Positions 35,427 to 48,018 of a DNA stretch of 64,000 nt are shown here, piece by piece. The position numbers were made by a program, and so were the translations under genes. The stretch is from contig JAUIRK010000288.1 of NCBI GenBank assembly GCA_030549495.1, positions 248,001-312,000 on the forward strand, written 5' to 3'. This DNA is from Nectonema munidae. Taxonomy: Eukaryota; Nematomorpha; Nectonematoida; Nectonematidae. Numbering within the stretch: the stretch's first letter is position 1; each line of letters opens with the position of its first letter. The notes under the pieces were generated by a model. It searched no databases. It was not told the DNA's origin and saw nothing but the letters and a program-made list of their open reading frames with translations.

Positions 35427-35683
35427 TTAACCCTATTAGTGCTGGGCAAAATTTGTCCGCTCAAGTGCTGGGGAGGGGCGTAAAGTGCCCCAATTTTTTT
35501 CTCAGATATTAATAAGTTTTTATAAATATTTTTAATGTTATATATATATTTCAACTATGCTGAATTCAGTGGTGATGTCCACTTTTTTCCAAATTCAATC
35601 AAACCTGTCAAAAAATTGATTTATATTTGACCGCTCATCTCAAAAAGGAACGTTTTATTTAAATAATTATATAAAGTTTTTTA

Positions 35684-38393
35684 TTCACATGTAATAAAAA
35701 GAAAGAATATTAAAATAAATTCGACTTTTCAAAACTTTTTATTGGAAGTTCAAATTTTCGACCGTTACGGTCTTTCTCAAGAACTAAATCAAAATTAAAA
35801 AGTTTAAAATAGAGTGAGGTATGTATGTGTTATATTAAAATTGGTAGAGGTGGATGTATGAAACTGTGTTGAGATGTGTGTGTGTACATATACTTAGAAT
35901 TAAGCTTACCGAGAATATTGAAAAGAAATAAAGGAAGAAAGGAACGATGAAAACACCAAGTTGTGTGTGTGCGTGTGGTTGGAAGAGAGGTTAGTTGGGG
36001 TAATTATTGTTGGTGTGAGAGTTGGAGAGTGTGGGGTATATACATCATGATTGCTGAGTATGAGGGTATTATATGTGTGAAATGTGAATATACATATGTA
36101 ATATGTGTGAGTGTGAATGAATCATGGTCGAGTGTTGTGTGCATTAAAGTGATTTTTCGTGGGTTTGACATATAAGGAGTGGATGATTTTGTTGTCAGAG
36201 AAAGTTAGTAAAATGTCGAGGAATGGTAGAGAGGAGTTTTTTATTTCTGATGTAAACTTGATGTTGTTGTCTATTGAATTAGCGTAATTAACGAATGAGA
36301 ATAATTCTGGTTTGTTATTTGTCCAGATGAAAAAAATATCATCTACATATCTTCGCCAGGAAGGTGGGAAATTCGGGTGTTTGACTAAAATTTGTTCGAT
36401 ATGGTTCATGTAAATATTGGATAGGAGAGATGAAAGTTTACCTCCCATTGGCAAACCTTTAGTTTGAAGGTAGAATTGTTTGTCATGATAATATTGTTGT
36501 GCAAAGTGAAATTTAAAATGTCCTTGAGTAAAGGTAGATCATCATATGTGAATGGGTGTAGATCAATTTTATCTTTGTGTGATACTAAAAAGTCGATGGT
36601 GAGATCGGTCAGAGTGTCTAGTGGAATGGAGTTGTAGAGGTCAACCACGTCTAGACTAACGAGTAAAGTATCTGGAGGAAAAGTATTACGGAAAAATGAG
36701 TTGTTCAAAAAATCACTGTTGTTCTTTATTGAGTGTGGAATCAACGTATTTACTTTGGATAAGGCGGTATTGATGAGCCAATTTAGACGTTCAGTTGGTG
36801 TGTTGATAGCCGAAACAATGCTGCGTATAGGTTTAATTTCAGTGTCCTTGTGCGTTTTAGGAAGACCATAAATTGATGCAGGTTGTGTGTTGCAGACGAG
36901 GAGATCGTACATTAGCTTTTTGGATATGATATTTTTGGAATGTAGTATACGAGTGAACTTGTTGACTTGTTTTATGATTGTATTGGTAAATGTGATTGGG
37001 TTGCATATTATTTTGAAAAGTGACTCATCACGCAGGTATGTATTGATTTGATGGTTGTAAGTGGATTTGTCAAGAATACACATCTCTCCACCTTTATCAG
37101 ATCTGCAAAAAACAATGTCCGGTTTTTTTCTAAGATTATGTAACTCGCGTTCAGTTTCACGAGAAATATTAGGGTTTTATAAGTTGAATATTTGATGTGT
37201 GTGTAGAGGAGATGAAGTTTTCTAAAACTAACATGGGTGCTTCAATGTGCTGCATTGAATTGTTGAACTTAGTTGTTTGATGAAATGGATTCAAATTAAA
37301 AGTATTCGCTTGATTTAGATTTGTTGAAGTTGTGAGATTTTTTTGGTTTTCAGCTGAGGTATTGTTGAAATGGGTGTTCCAGAGTAATTTATGTTTTGTT
37401 TTGGAAAAGGAGGATAAACATTCGAGTTTAATGTTACGATCTTGCTTGTGAAAGGCAAACTTAGGCCCCTTGTTGAGAATTGTATCTTTGGTGACATTAG
37501 TAGAAGATAGGTTTGTGTGATTGCTGGTTGTGGGGGTGTTAGAAATAGCTTGAATATAGTTAGAATGCTGTTTTTCGGTGGTATGAGTTTGCCCAATTTC
37601 CTCATTTTATGAAATTTGAGATACTTTCTCTATTTTAGAATATAGTTTGCAAAAGCAAAAAGGAAATCAGCGCTTTTTTCAAAAGATGTTTGATTTAAAA
37701 TCTTGAGTGTTATCTGGGTATGATTTGACTTAAGTTTATGAAGATAATTATAACTACTTTGCAATGACTTGTTTAAAACTGTTTGACTGAATTTGTTCTC
37801 GAGTTTTGATATAACATGTGGTTTAAGAATGTTGTTATGTGAGAGAGAGATTTGTAAACCTTTTTTGAATAATTGCATGTCGTTTGCAAAGTTTGAAAAA
37901 CATGATGTGTGATTTGTCGTTCTCAACTTTATTAATACTTTTCATGTAACGATATAGTATACTATATAGTATATAGTATAGATATAGTATATTGTAACGA
38001 TATAATCACTTTTGCACACAACACTCGTCCATGATTCATTCACACTCACACATATTACATATGTATATTCACATTTCAGACATATAATACCCTCATACTC
38101 ATCTTCCAACCACACGCACACACACTTGGTGTTTTCATCGTTCCTTTATTTCTTTTCAATATTCTCCGTAAGCTTAATTCTAAGTATATATACACACACA
38201 CATCTCAACACAGTTTCATACATCCACCTCTACCAATTTTAATATAAGACATACATACCTCACTTTACTTTATACTTTTTAATTTTGATTTAGTTCTTGA
38301 GAAAGACCGTAACGGTCGAAAATTTGAACTTCCAATAAAAAGTTTTGAAAAGGCGAGTTTATTTTAATATTCTTTGTTTTTATTACATGTGAA
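35684..38393 (-). mobile_element. Penelope-like element with inverted terminal repeats (broken)
   Basis: The minus strand carries a Penelope-like reverse transcriptase: YGLPKTHK, SLDVVDLYNSIPLDTL, then MGGKLSSLLSNIYM and SWRRYVDDIFFIWTNN with the YVDD site, and LPFLDILLTF. The region is bordered by long inverted repeats (35684-36147 and about 38012-38393), both running out to ATTACATGTGAA/TTCACATGTAAT, matching the pseudo-LTRs known for this class. A GIY-YIG endonuclease domain is not visible. The left repeat has about 60 bp that the right one lacks. The element is broken at several points and looks moderately old. It is inserted in array A of copy 2. Confidence 0.85.
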
Positions 38394-38419
38394 TGAAACC
38401 CACCGACTTCGCCTTATCT

Positions 38420-39440
38420 ATTATTAAAGTTTTTTACACGTTTATACCCATTTTCAAATATGCTGAATTTAGTGGTGATATTTATTTTTTATGAAAATCA
38501 ATTAAACCTGTCAAAAAATTGATCTAAATGTGACAGCTCATCTCAAAAAGGAACTTTTTATCTAAATAAGTATACAAAGTTTTTTACACATGTGTACCCA
38601 TTTTCAAATATGGTAAATTCAGTGGTGATATTCATTTTTTATGAAAATCAATCAAACCTGTCAAAAAATTGATCGAAATGTGACAGCTCATCTCAAAAAG
38701 GAACTTTTTATCTAAATAATTATATAAAGTTTTTTACACATGTATACCCATTTTCAAATATGCTGAATTCAGTGGTGATATTCATTTTTTTATGAAAATC
38801 AATCAAACTGTCAAAAAATTGATCTAAATGTGACAGATCATCTCAAAAAGAAACTTTTTATCTAAATAATTATATAATGTTTTTTACACACCAATTTTCA
38901 AGCATGCTGAATTCAGCTGTGATATTCATTTTTTTATAAAAATCAATTAAAGTTATCAACGCATTGATTTATATATGACAGCTCATCTTAAAAAGAAACT
39001 TTTTATCTAAGTAATAATATAAAGTTTTTTACACATATATACCCATTTTTAAGCATGCGTAATTCAGTGGTGATATTCATTTTTTTATGAAAATCAATCC
39101 AAACTGTCAAAAAATTGATTTATCTCCAAAATAAAAGGATCAGGCACGGTTTTTTGAATTAGAGAATTACGTTTAATAGTAAGTATAGAGAGATGATGAA
39201 GTTTACCGTGTATGGCATTTTACACACATATACCCATTTTCAAGTAGGCTGTGTTTACTGGTTATATTACTTTTTTTTTATAAAAATTAGTCAAACCTGA
39301 CAAAAAAATTTAAATATGACAGCCCATGTCAAAATTAAAATGTTTATTCTTATAAAAAGTTTTTTATACATTTCAAGTATGTAGAATTTAATGGTGATGT
39401 TAATTTTTTATGAAATCAATAAAACCTGTCAAAAAAATCG
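38420..39440 (+). repeat. array A of copy 2, main block
   Basis: The landmark GAATTCAGTGGTGATATTCA or a variant recurs near 38461, 38610, 38762, 38906, 39056, 39246 and 39378, with one further unit at 35560 before the Penelope insertion. Each unit has the AAACCTGTCAAAAAATTGAT and TGTGACAGCTCATCTCAAAA blocks. Confidence 0.85.
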
Positions 39441-40659
39441 ATTAAACCTGTAAATCAATGTCAAATATATAAACATAAAAATAACTTCTACTTGCAGTAT
39501 TTCTCTGGTAATTATTTTCTTAATTTATTTAATAAACCAACTTTAGGTGTTTAATTCACTCAAAATATTTCATTCTATACAGTAACTTACGTAACTCGAT
39601 AGGAACTCCATCTTTTTGGCTACAAATTCGTTATCGGCTCGTAGTCTCTACGTCATATTATAATTTACAGTATGTAATTTTGCTATTCATTCTATGATGA
39701 TCCTTTCTTGGTAGCTCTTTTTCATTAGAAATTTATATTCTTCAATGGGTGTTCGAAAATTTTTTTATAATGATAAAATTACTTTTTTCCTCTCTCAAAG
39801 CATTCTGATTAAAGAATCTTCTTGATGATCTTAGACTTTTATCAGTATCGTGTATTTTATTATCAGGCCTGAATATTTGTCAACCAATCTCATTTCAAAG
39901 TTTTTTTTTTTGATGAATCATTCATGATGTTCATTGTTCAATTACAAAAAGTTGTCGACGTTCTTCATCTAAAAAATTATCTCTTTGACGCAAAAGGAAA
40001 AATATGGACAAATTCAATTTAAATTAAAAATATCTTGATAGTGACTAAATTCTCACATATTGGCATCTGTGCCATTTTTGATAAATCTGACCTATTCTAA
40101 ATTTTCCGATTTCCTATCCATCTTAGCTAAATGTTAATTGTAATCCTAGATGTTAAGCTATAGATTTAAATATTTTTCATTTGTAAAAGAGGAACTTCTT
40201 TTTCACATTCAAAATCTTTTTTGAAGCATCTAATATTATATAATTAAACCACATCCTAGTTCATTAGAACATGGTAGATCTTCCATTTAGTCAAGATACA
40301 TATTTTTTAAAATTATTTGTTTTGATCACATGTTCTTTTTTCAATTGGTTTTCAACTTGGTTCCTTCTCTTCTTAACAAATTTTTAAAAGATTTTATAAT
40401 ACGTTTTGTTTTTTTAAAATAAATATTTCATACACAAGATGATTGTAGAAAGTATTATAAGCCAAAATATACAAAAAAAAGTATATTTTTACTATATACC
40501 TAATATGCAGCCATTTTTTGAAAATTTTTTACAGAACTGATTTTCAGGCATACATTAGTAATTCAATTGCCACTTCGAGATATGTTTTAACCGTATTATC
40601 CAAAATCCAGTACAGAAATAAAATAAGCATAGTCGATTTGGTATAAAACAGATATTTTA

Positions 40660-41720
40660 TTTTTTTGAAAATATTTTTGAAGACAGTATCTAGAAGTAAA
40701 CCGCAAATCTAATTTAAGCTTTCAGATATTTTAAAACCATAAATGCCAAACCTGAGTCCAAAAATGAAACCAGCATCTTCCATTTGTCATAAAAACAGAT
40801 ATTTTATTTAAATTTCAAAAATATTTCTGTAGACATTAGACGTTAATCGAACATTTGATTGACACTTTCAGACATTTAAAACCTCTAAATGCAAAAAATA
40901 ATTTCAGAAATAAGAATTATCATGGTCAAATTGGTATAAAAACATATATTTCATGTAAAATTAGAGAGAATATTTTGGGATATAGTTTTCAGACATAAAC
41001 CGCAAATTTGATTGACACTAGCAGTAAAACCTTTAAATGCGAAAACAATGTTCAGAAATGAAATCATCATGATCTATTTGCTATAAAAATATATATTTCA
41101 TGTAAAATTTGTATCAATATTTTTGGAAACAAATTTTGGAACTAAACGCAAATTTGATTGATATTTATAGATATTTTCAAATTCGAACGGCAAAAATTGA
41201 GACCATAAATGAAACTATCATGGTTGATTTGGTATAAAAACATATATTTAATTGTAAAATTTGAATGAATGTTTTTGGAGACAATTTTTAGAAGTAAACC
41301 GCAAATTTGATTAACACTTATAGATATTTTCAAATCCTAAATGTAAAAAATGAGTCCAGAAATGGAAACAACATGATCGATTTGGTAAAAAACATATATT
41401 TTATGTAAAATGTGAAGGAATGTTTTTAGAGACAATTTTCAGAAGTAAACCGCAAATTTGATTAACACTTATAGGTATTTTCAGATCCTAAACGTAAAAA
41501 ATGAGTCCAGAAATGAAACCAGCATGACCGATTTAGTATAACACATATATTTTATGTAAAATGTGAAGGAATGTTTTTGGAGACAATTTTCAGAAGTAAA
41601 CCGCAAATTTGATTAACACTTATAGGTATTTTAAAATCCTAACTGTAAAAAATGAGTCCAAAAATGAAAACAACATGATCGATTTGGTATAAAACATATA
41701 TTTTATGTAAAATTTGAAGG
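40660..41720 (+). repeat. array B of copy 2, about seven units
   Basis: Units of about 150 bp with GTAAACCGCAAATTTGATT recur near 40694, 40846, 40993, 41140, 41292, 41443 and 41594. The alternating dimer of copy 1 is absent. Confidence 0.85.
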
Positions 41721-41922
41721 TATATTTTATTAGATATATTTTTGATCAATCAAAATTTTGATTGACATTTTCTAAAAAGTAGCCATGATTATTGAAAAAA
41801 TTAAATATATAAAGTGTTATGCGTTCCAAACCCTATATAATTATAAATTTTCTGGATATTATATAATATAGATCCTAAGTTATAAGGTTAAGTACAAATA
41901 ATGTCAAAATTTTGCTGGAAAT

Positions 41923-43487
41923 TTTTATTCAACAGTATTTAGCTTCAGAGGGGTTCCCCAGGGATCAATCTTGGGACCTATTCTCTTCTCTCTTTTTATT
42001 AATGATTTTCATAATGTCAACAAAAATTATAAAATATTGTTTTTTGCAGACGATATTACTATTCTTACATCTTTTTCGCTTTCTTCTAAAGATGATAACA
42101 TTGTAGATGATGTGTTACATCAGGTGTGCTGCTGGCTAAATTCAAATGATTTAAAAATTAATAGAAAAAAAACAAAGTACATAATTTTTTCTAACAAAAA
42201 AAATGATATGTCTATTAAAAGCGAAATTGAGCGTGTTTCAAGCTTCAATTTTCTAGGTTTATTTATTAATGAAAATTTGACGTGGAGAAATCACATTGAT
42301 GTAGTTAGCTCAAAACTAAACTCGATTGTGGGTATATTGAATAAATATAAAAACGAGTTTTCTGTTAATATAAAATTACTGCTTTATAAAGCTCTTTTTT
42401 TACCTCACTGCTATTACAGCGCTGTTAATTGGGCATACTCAGGCATTAAAAAATTGATATGTTGTTGTTGTTGTTGTTGTTTTATTTGACACAGCTTGTA
42501 AAATGCAAGGATTTCGAAAGCTGGCATGAGGCTTTTACAAATTTAAGATGATTAATCACAGTTTTTGTGAATTTGTTTGTATACAAAACAAAGCTTTAAA
42601 AAAAGTTTTTAGTTGTAAAAGCAAAGATCTTACTACCTTATGTGAAAAGTATCAATTGTTAAGAATCGATGAGATCTATCATCTTCAGTTTTCAATTTTT
42701 CTTTTCAAACTTGTTAGAAATCTTCTACCCTCTATTTTTGATAATTGGATTGTTTTTAAAAATGATAAAACTTATTATAATCTTAGATACCCGTATAAGT
42801 TTACAATAGAGTATCTCAGATTACCTAGCTCTAACAATACTTTGAAATATAGATCCACAAAATATTGGAATGATCACTTATCAAACTTGGACACTGAAAA
42901 TTTGACACTTAAGACGTTTAAATCATTTATTACATCAAATTTAGTCTCTAGAAAATATCAATCATGTATCTTAAAAAAGTGTTATATTTGTTCCTTCTAA
43001 TAATTTTATTATCTTATAATTCTTCATTTATTCCATTATACATATATATAATATATATAAATATTCATTTTTGTGTCTTTTTTTCTTTAATTTTTATTAT
43101 ATATTCCTATAATAAACTACTTTTTTTATAATTATTACATATATTTAGTTTACTTTGTAAAATTAAAATATATAATATAAACTTTTTTGTACAATTCTTA
43201 CATCTATATTATAATTTTAAATGCTTATGTTATATTTACTATCCACTAATGTTGTGCTTACTATTTACTAATTTAATTGAAATGTTGGAAAGCTATCTCG
43301 CAGCTGATTTGGCTTTTTTGCTTTCTGACACATAAATTTCATAAAAAACGATCTTCAAACGCATCGTATTCCCACGCTACATATTTCATCATATAATTCA
43401 AAATCCTTGTCAAATGCTTGCAATTATCGAGTAAGAAGAACCTAAATCTTGTTTTTTTGCAGTCTTTATAAAAATAATAATAAACTT
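41923..43487 (+). mobile_element. 5'-truncated non-LTR retrotransposon (Jockey/CR1/L2-like)
   Basis: The RT begins abruptly with FRGVPQGSILGPILFSLFIN, then ILFFADDITIL (catalytic FADD), WLNSNDLKINRKKTKYIIF, FNFLGLFINENLTWRNHID and LLYKALFLPHCYYSAVNW. After an 85-bp insertion (42461-42545) the C-terminal part continues (FCEFVCIQNKALKKVF to LKTFKSFITSNL), ending near 43000. About 480 bp of 3' UTR run to an ATAATAATAAA tail near 43487. All of ORF1, the endonuclease and the early RT are missing, as in usual 5' truncation. About 47 bp of the host element seen in copy 1 are missing at the insertion site. Confidence 0.85.
42461..42545 (-). repeat. 85-bp insertion with (GTT)n, possible retroelement tail
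   Basis: Seven GTT units are followed by TTTTATTTGACACAGC and about 55 bp more, interrupting the LINE coding region. On the minus strand it reads as a short 3' end closing with (AAC)n, which would suit a severely 5'-truncated SINE or LINE tail. Confidence 0.5.
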
Positions 43488-43699
43488 CTTCTTCATTCAA
43501 CTACCATGAAAATAGTTTCAAATGATGCAGCTAGCGATTTAGGAAAAGTCACAAAATTTGAAGGGATATGCTTCAGCCAATTTTTTACAATTAATTTGTA
43601 CGCCCCCCCCCCCCCCCCAGCACTAATAGGGTTAAGATATATTGAGATTGTAAGAATGTTGATTTAGATAAATATCAACTAAATAGTTTTCTAATCATG

Positions 43700-44130
43700 T
43701 AGAATGAGCAGGGCACCAAAAATTTTTTTTTATGAAAGGGTTTAAGATTTAGTTTGTTTATTAGCTAGGCTTAGGATTGGTAGAGGGATATTTTGTCAAG
43801 ATTATGTTTTGTGATTATGTAAAGAAGGTTGTGTCTTTGAATTGGGATTTGAATTGAATTAAATTATCAATAATGTAGTTACTGTTGCAGAAGTGTTCAA
43901 GTCTGTATTTAGGAGTTGTGTAAAGAAAGGTGTTTTTGAATTGTGAGTAAAAAATGTGCATGCAGCCGTTGCTTGATTTAATGATTTTGAGCCATCAGTA
44001 AAGACTGCCAGTTGGTGATGTGCATTTAATGTGCTCATAATTATCCATGGAATGTGGGATAGGCATGAAGTAAAATGAGAAAGCTCTGAGATAGACAAAA
44101 AAATTTTTACCACAAGAACTTCCAGCATAT
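43700..44130 (-). mobile_element. LINE fragment with RNase H domain
   Basis: On the minus strand SHIPWIIMSTLNAHHQLAVF is followed by TDGSKSLNQATAACTFF, the first strand and catalytic aspartate of a retroelement RNase H domain. RNase H after RT occurs in I/R1/LOA-type non-LTR elements. The frame closes near 43859 and nothing else of the element is recognisable. It lies just outside copy 2 of the TTAA element. Confidence 0.55.
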
Positions 44131-47100
44131 CCAGAAGACAAACATTAACTCGTTATGAAACCAGACAAGTTAGAAAAAATAAAAATTATAACTAAATAGA
44201 ACAATCAAAGCTGATGGTTTTTACATAAATGTGTCCAACAGAAGGTTTAGAAAAATCAATCAAAACAAATCTAGGTTTATGTACAATAACAAAACAAAGA
44301 AGCAGGACAATTCGGCCTCAAGACAATTCAGCTTCAGACATTCGAAAATGATGCCGAATTTTCCTTGGAGAAATCTGTTTTTTTGACAAGCTTTGATAAC
44401 ACATGACATAAAGCACATGTGTTATCAAGAAAAATATGACGTTTGAAAAAATCAATTAATTTCACATCATAAAAGCAAATGGATACAAAAAAAAGAAATT
44501 TATTAAAAACAAATGACAAGAACAATGGGTTAACGAAAACTAAGTGAAAAAAAGATAAACAAACAATGAACAATGATAGAACAACTAATATTTATATAAA
44601 CCAAAGGTTAAAGACGTTTGGAGGTTTATATAAATATGTCTTTGGAGTAAGTATATTAAATAGGAAAAAATAACATTTTACATGAAAAGAAAAGAAAACG
44701 CATTAATAAATTAAAAAAAAAGAAAAATCATAATTTGTAGTTGTTTTGAACATTAAAGGGTAAATTAATTACATCCAACTTTTTGTAAATTTCATTAAGT
44801 ATATTATTTTCATTGTGAGAGTCAAGTAAAAAAAGAAATACTTTTTCCAAATTTTCTTTTCAAATTTCCCTACATATAGATTTAAGACCACCTAACTTGG
44901 CAGCCTCAAAAACTGCTTATATTTCCACATTCATTAAAAATGAGTTGAATTTAATAAAAAATCATAAAATATAGGATGCATATTATAATACAATGAAATA
45001 TGATGGAATTGAAAAATTTAACTACAATTTAAATTGCAAACGTTAAATTACAATATTTTGGAAAAAATTACTTATTTGAGAAAAAAATAAGAGGGCTTTA
45101 AGATAAAAAAAAGATAGAGAGCAAACCAAAGGGTCCCAACTCTTAACAATAAAATTTTCTTGCACAGAAAATAACCATCAAATAATTGGAAAAAAATACG
45201 AGAACAATACAAAATGCAGGAGATTTATTAATTTAATATTTCGCACACAAGGATGTTCATAGTCATAAAAGGAGAATAAAATAATGTGTCTATCGCATCA
45301 AATGAAGATGGGTGATAACAGCCTTGAGCGCCATACAAGAAAGTTTGTCACTTTGTATGATTTTCATAAAAATAACTGAGATTGATCAAGCAAAGTTAGT
45401 TATTTTTGGTTGGATGTTTGGAATTAGCGCAATTGTGAATAAAATTAAAAAAATTAGCATTTTAATTTGTACGTTCATTCTTGGAGCCCTTTCGTTTTTA
45501 CGTACGATAATTTTGGTTTTATTAGGAACACAAAGTTAACGGTCAGGGCTTGCTACAAATTTAGGTTTACTAGGCATTTTTTAATCCATAAAAAAGCTTA
45601 ATAAATTTTTATTTTCCTTATCTTTTTACATTTGTAGCCCATGTAAATGAAAAATTAAATAATGATTGTAATTTTGGGATAAAAACTTTTGAAATCCAAA
45701 TAGAGCTCTCTCAACATGTAGAAATTGTAAATGTAAAATTTGATAAAACTTTTCTAATACATGCATTTTTAGTTCTACAATATACAGCTACTTTCATAAC
45801 ATGGTCCATAGATTCGCAAGTTGTTATTAGTCTATAGTTTCTGTAGTTATGTATTAGAAGTTACATCATAAAATTATAGATTATATAAATTCTCATACAA
45901 TATCAACCCTTATTTTATATCTCAACCAAGCCCATAGAACTTTAAAAATAATTTTAACACATTTATCAAACTTTAAATCACTTTTTTAATATTTATAAAC
46001 ATCTAATAAAATTTATGAAAATTTATGTTGTGTGGATAATAATTATTACATAAAATTGCAGGTTTTCACAAATACAAATCGTTTTTCTTGCATATTCGTT
46101 CTAAACTTAGTAGACTAATCCCCAGCTAGGTATTAGCAAACTACAAATCATTTTAGCCGATGTTGACTTGCTTTGAATAAAAGCGATTAATTTTTGTTTT
46201 CCAAATTCAAAAAAATAAATTAGTACGAAGCATCTCAAAGAAAATATAAAAAATGATATGACAAATATCATATCTATCAAGTCAGTAATTATAAAAATGA
46301 TAATAAATACTATTTCTCATATTAATAGTCTTGCAATTTATTTTCAACCAGACGTGTAACCTGTCATAAAGCACGAATGAGGTCCTCCATTTTGACAATC
46401 TATGTAGTTTGGAATAGAAAGTACATAGAAATAAGGCATAGGTATTACAAATTTTTTTGAAAAAAATGAGATAATCCTGTCCTTTTTTATTTGGGCACGG
46501 CCTTACAGAACCCTCGTTGGCTACGCCACTGGGAGCCTGTCTACTTAAAATAGCAAGCTATTTTTAAGAATGTCTCGTTTTAATTTTTCGTGTTAAGGAG
46601 GTTAATTAATTTTAACATAACTGAGCAGTACTACTAAACATACAACTAATTTATAAAAATAGGCGTTTGCAACGTCAACTTGAAAACAACAATTTCTATC
46701 TTGTATCGCCAAAATTATTTTGTTTATGGTTTTTTTTTTATTGAATTATAATTACCAAATACAGCTAACTTCAGATAATTTATAGATCAAAATATATAAC
46801 GCTCTGACATAATTATTATGATTTCTTATCTTAAAATATGATTATAAACAAAATTTACGTTTATTTTTTACTTATGGATGTATGCTTGCCATTGTGCATT
46901 GGTCGCCATGTCAAACTTGGCACGCGTCGTAGAATAGGTTGGCGAAACCTGTTATAATATACTTCCATCTATGAGTTCAACTTTAGATTATTTATTCATA
47001 ATACAAAAATTAACACATTTTATATCTATTTTATGATAAATGTTTTATATAACATATTATTTATTTTTAGAATCTATAATTTGTTTTTTACTTTGGGTAA

Positions 47101-47858
47101 AAGTTTTTTTTTAATTTTTGTATAAACAAATAAACTCTTTCCAGAGAGTTTTTCATTTTCGTTAAATTCATCCCATTATGTAATTTTTACTTTGTTTTCA
47201 GTAAGAAGACTCTATTTAGTTTAAAATGATTTTTTTTAGGTATCTGTAACATTTGAAGAATGCTCCTCATTAATCATTATTTTTACGTTTTACTAATCTT
47301 TAAAGAAAAGTACAACAAAGGAAAGATTTAAGTCCAGAAAAAATAAAAATTAATTTAAATGAAAATTTAAAAATATTTTAAATCATAGATAACGTGAGTA
47401 AAAGGGATTGAAAAAATTATGTTATATAAATAACGACTAAGTTGAAAATATTAATAATATATAGAAAATTAGATATTTTTAGGGGCTTTCAAATTTTCGT
47501 TTTTATGCCATTATATTTTCTAATGTTATTTAACTCTTAACTTTTTATCTTATTTATTATTAAATATATTAACATTCAATAAAGTTAAGAATTATTGAAA
47601 TATCTTTTTTTTAATAATAATTTAATCTAACAAAATACTCCATTTATTTAAAGATGTATGCCAAAATTCTAACAGTGCATGATGGAATACATTATGGTGT
47701 TTTGTCCTCCATTTTGATTTTTTTTCTGTTTTAAGACTATACATCATACACCAATAAATTCAAACATTAATTTAAGTTATAATAAGATTTTAATATATTT
47801 TTTGAATGAATATGTCTATTTTTTGTAATAGATGTAAGATTTAAGGTTCCAATTGCAG
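44131..47858. other. no gene recognised; upstream region of Enhancer of polycomb
   Basis: This AT-rich sequence has no coding motif. The minus-strand text TGGCTACGCCACTG-like at 46519-46536 (TTGGCTACGCCACTGG) is an orphan hAT end like that of the MITE at 59284. Two TCCTCCATTTTGA words (near 46382 and 47705) resemble YY1-type CCATTTT sites and could mark promoter or 5' UTR sequence, but this is speculative. A possible 3' splice site (CCAATTGCAG) ends at 47858, 10 bp before the Enhancer of polycomb start codon. Confidence 0.35.
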
Positions 47859-47868
47859 ATTTCATGCT

Positions 47869-48018
47869 ATGAGCAAAGTTTTCCGCTCACGTCAACTTGA
47901 TGCTAATAAACCTCTTATTATTTATAATGATGAAGAGCTTAGACAAATACCTGAATTTAATTGTGGGCATAGAACTGTTGCTCCTCTTCCTTCTGGAATG
48001 GAAAAAGAGGAAGAAACA
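47869..48018 (+). CDS. Enhancer of polycomb homologue, first coding exon (partial gene)
   Basis: The 50 codons encode the conserved N-terminus of Enhancer of polycomb (EPC1/EPC2, Drosophila E(Pc), yeast Epl1), a scaffold subunit of the NuA4/TIP60 histone acetyltransferase complex in the nucleus. Family landmarks are MSKxxFRSRQLDANKP (1-14; MSKLSFRARALDxSKP in flies and humans), a DEELRQIPEF segment (21-30), and PSGMEKEEET (41-50; P[S/T]GMEKEEES in others). The exon ends in a phase-0 donor, ACA|GTAAGC, at 48018/48019, where the family continues with EHHLQRA. An acceptor-like CCAATTGCAG at 47849-47858 suggests a preceding 5' UTR intron. I could not find the next exon downstream. It is more diverged than fly or human copies but unmistakable at both ends. 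Confidence 0.87.

Larger units (their letters stand above)
35431..43631. mobile_element. TTAA-flanked satellite-bearing element, copy 2 with nested insertions (8.2 kb)
   Basis: This copy has the same ends as copy 1 (CCCTATTAGTGCTGGG and the inverse CCCCAGCACTAATAGGG) with TTAA at 35427-35430 and 43632-43635. The order is array A (starting 35470, interrupted, resuming 38420-39440), the shared core (about 39450-40650), array B (about 40660-41720) and the right unique segment. A Penelope-like element (35684-38393) sits in array A and a LINE (about 41923-43487) in the right segment. Without these the element is about 3.9 kb. Array A has about eight units (five in copy 1) and array B about seven (fourteen in copy 1). 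Confidence 0.8.

Noticed and set aside
35684-38393. LTR retrotransposon
   Set aside because: The terminal repeats are inverted rather than direct, no gag, protease or integrase is visible, and the RT motifs are Penelope-like.
45312-45539. Small membrane-protein gene of 75 codons
   Set aside because: It is hydrophobic, but AT-rich DNA readily gives such frames. No signal for a real start or conservation was seen.
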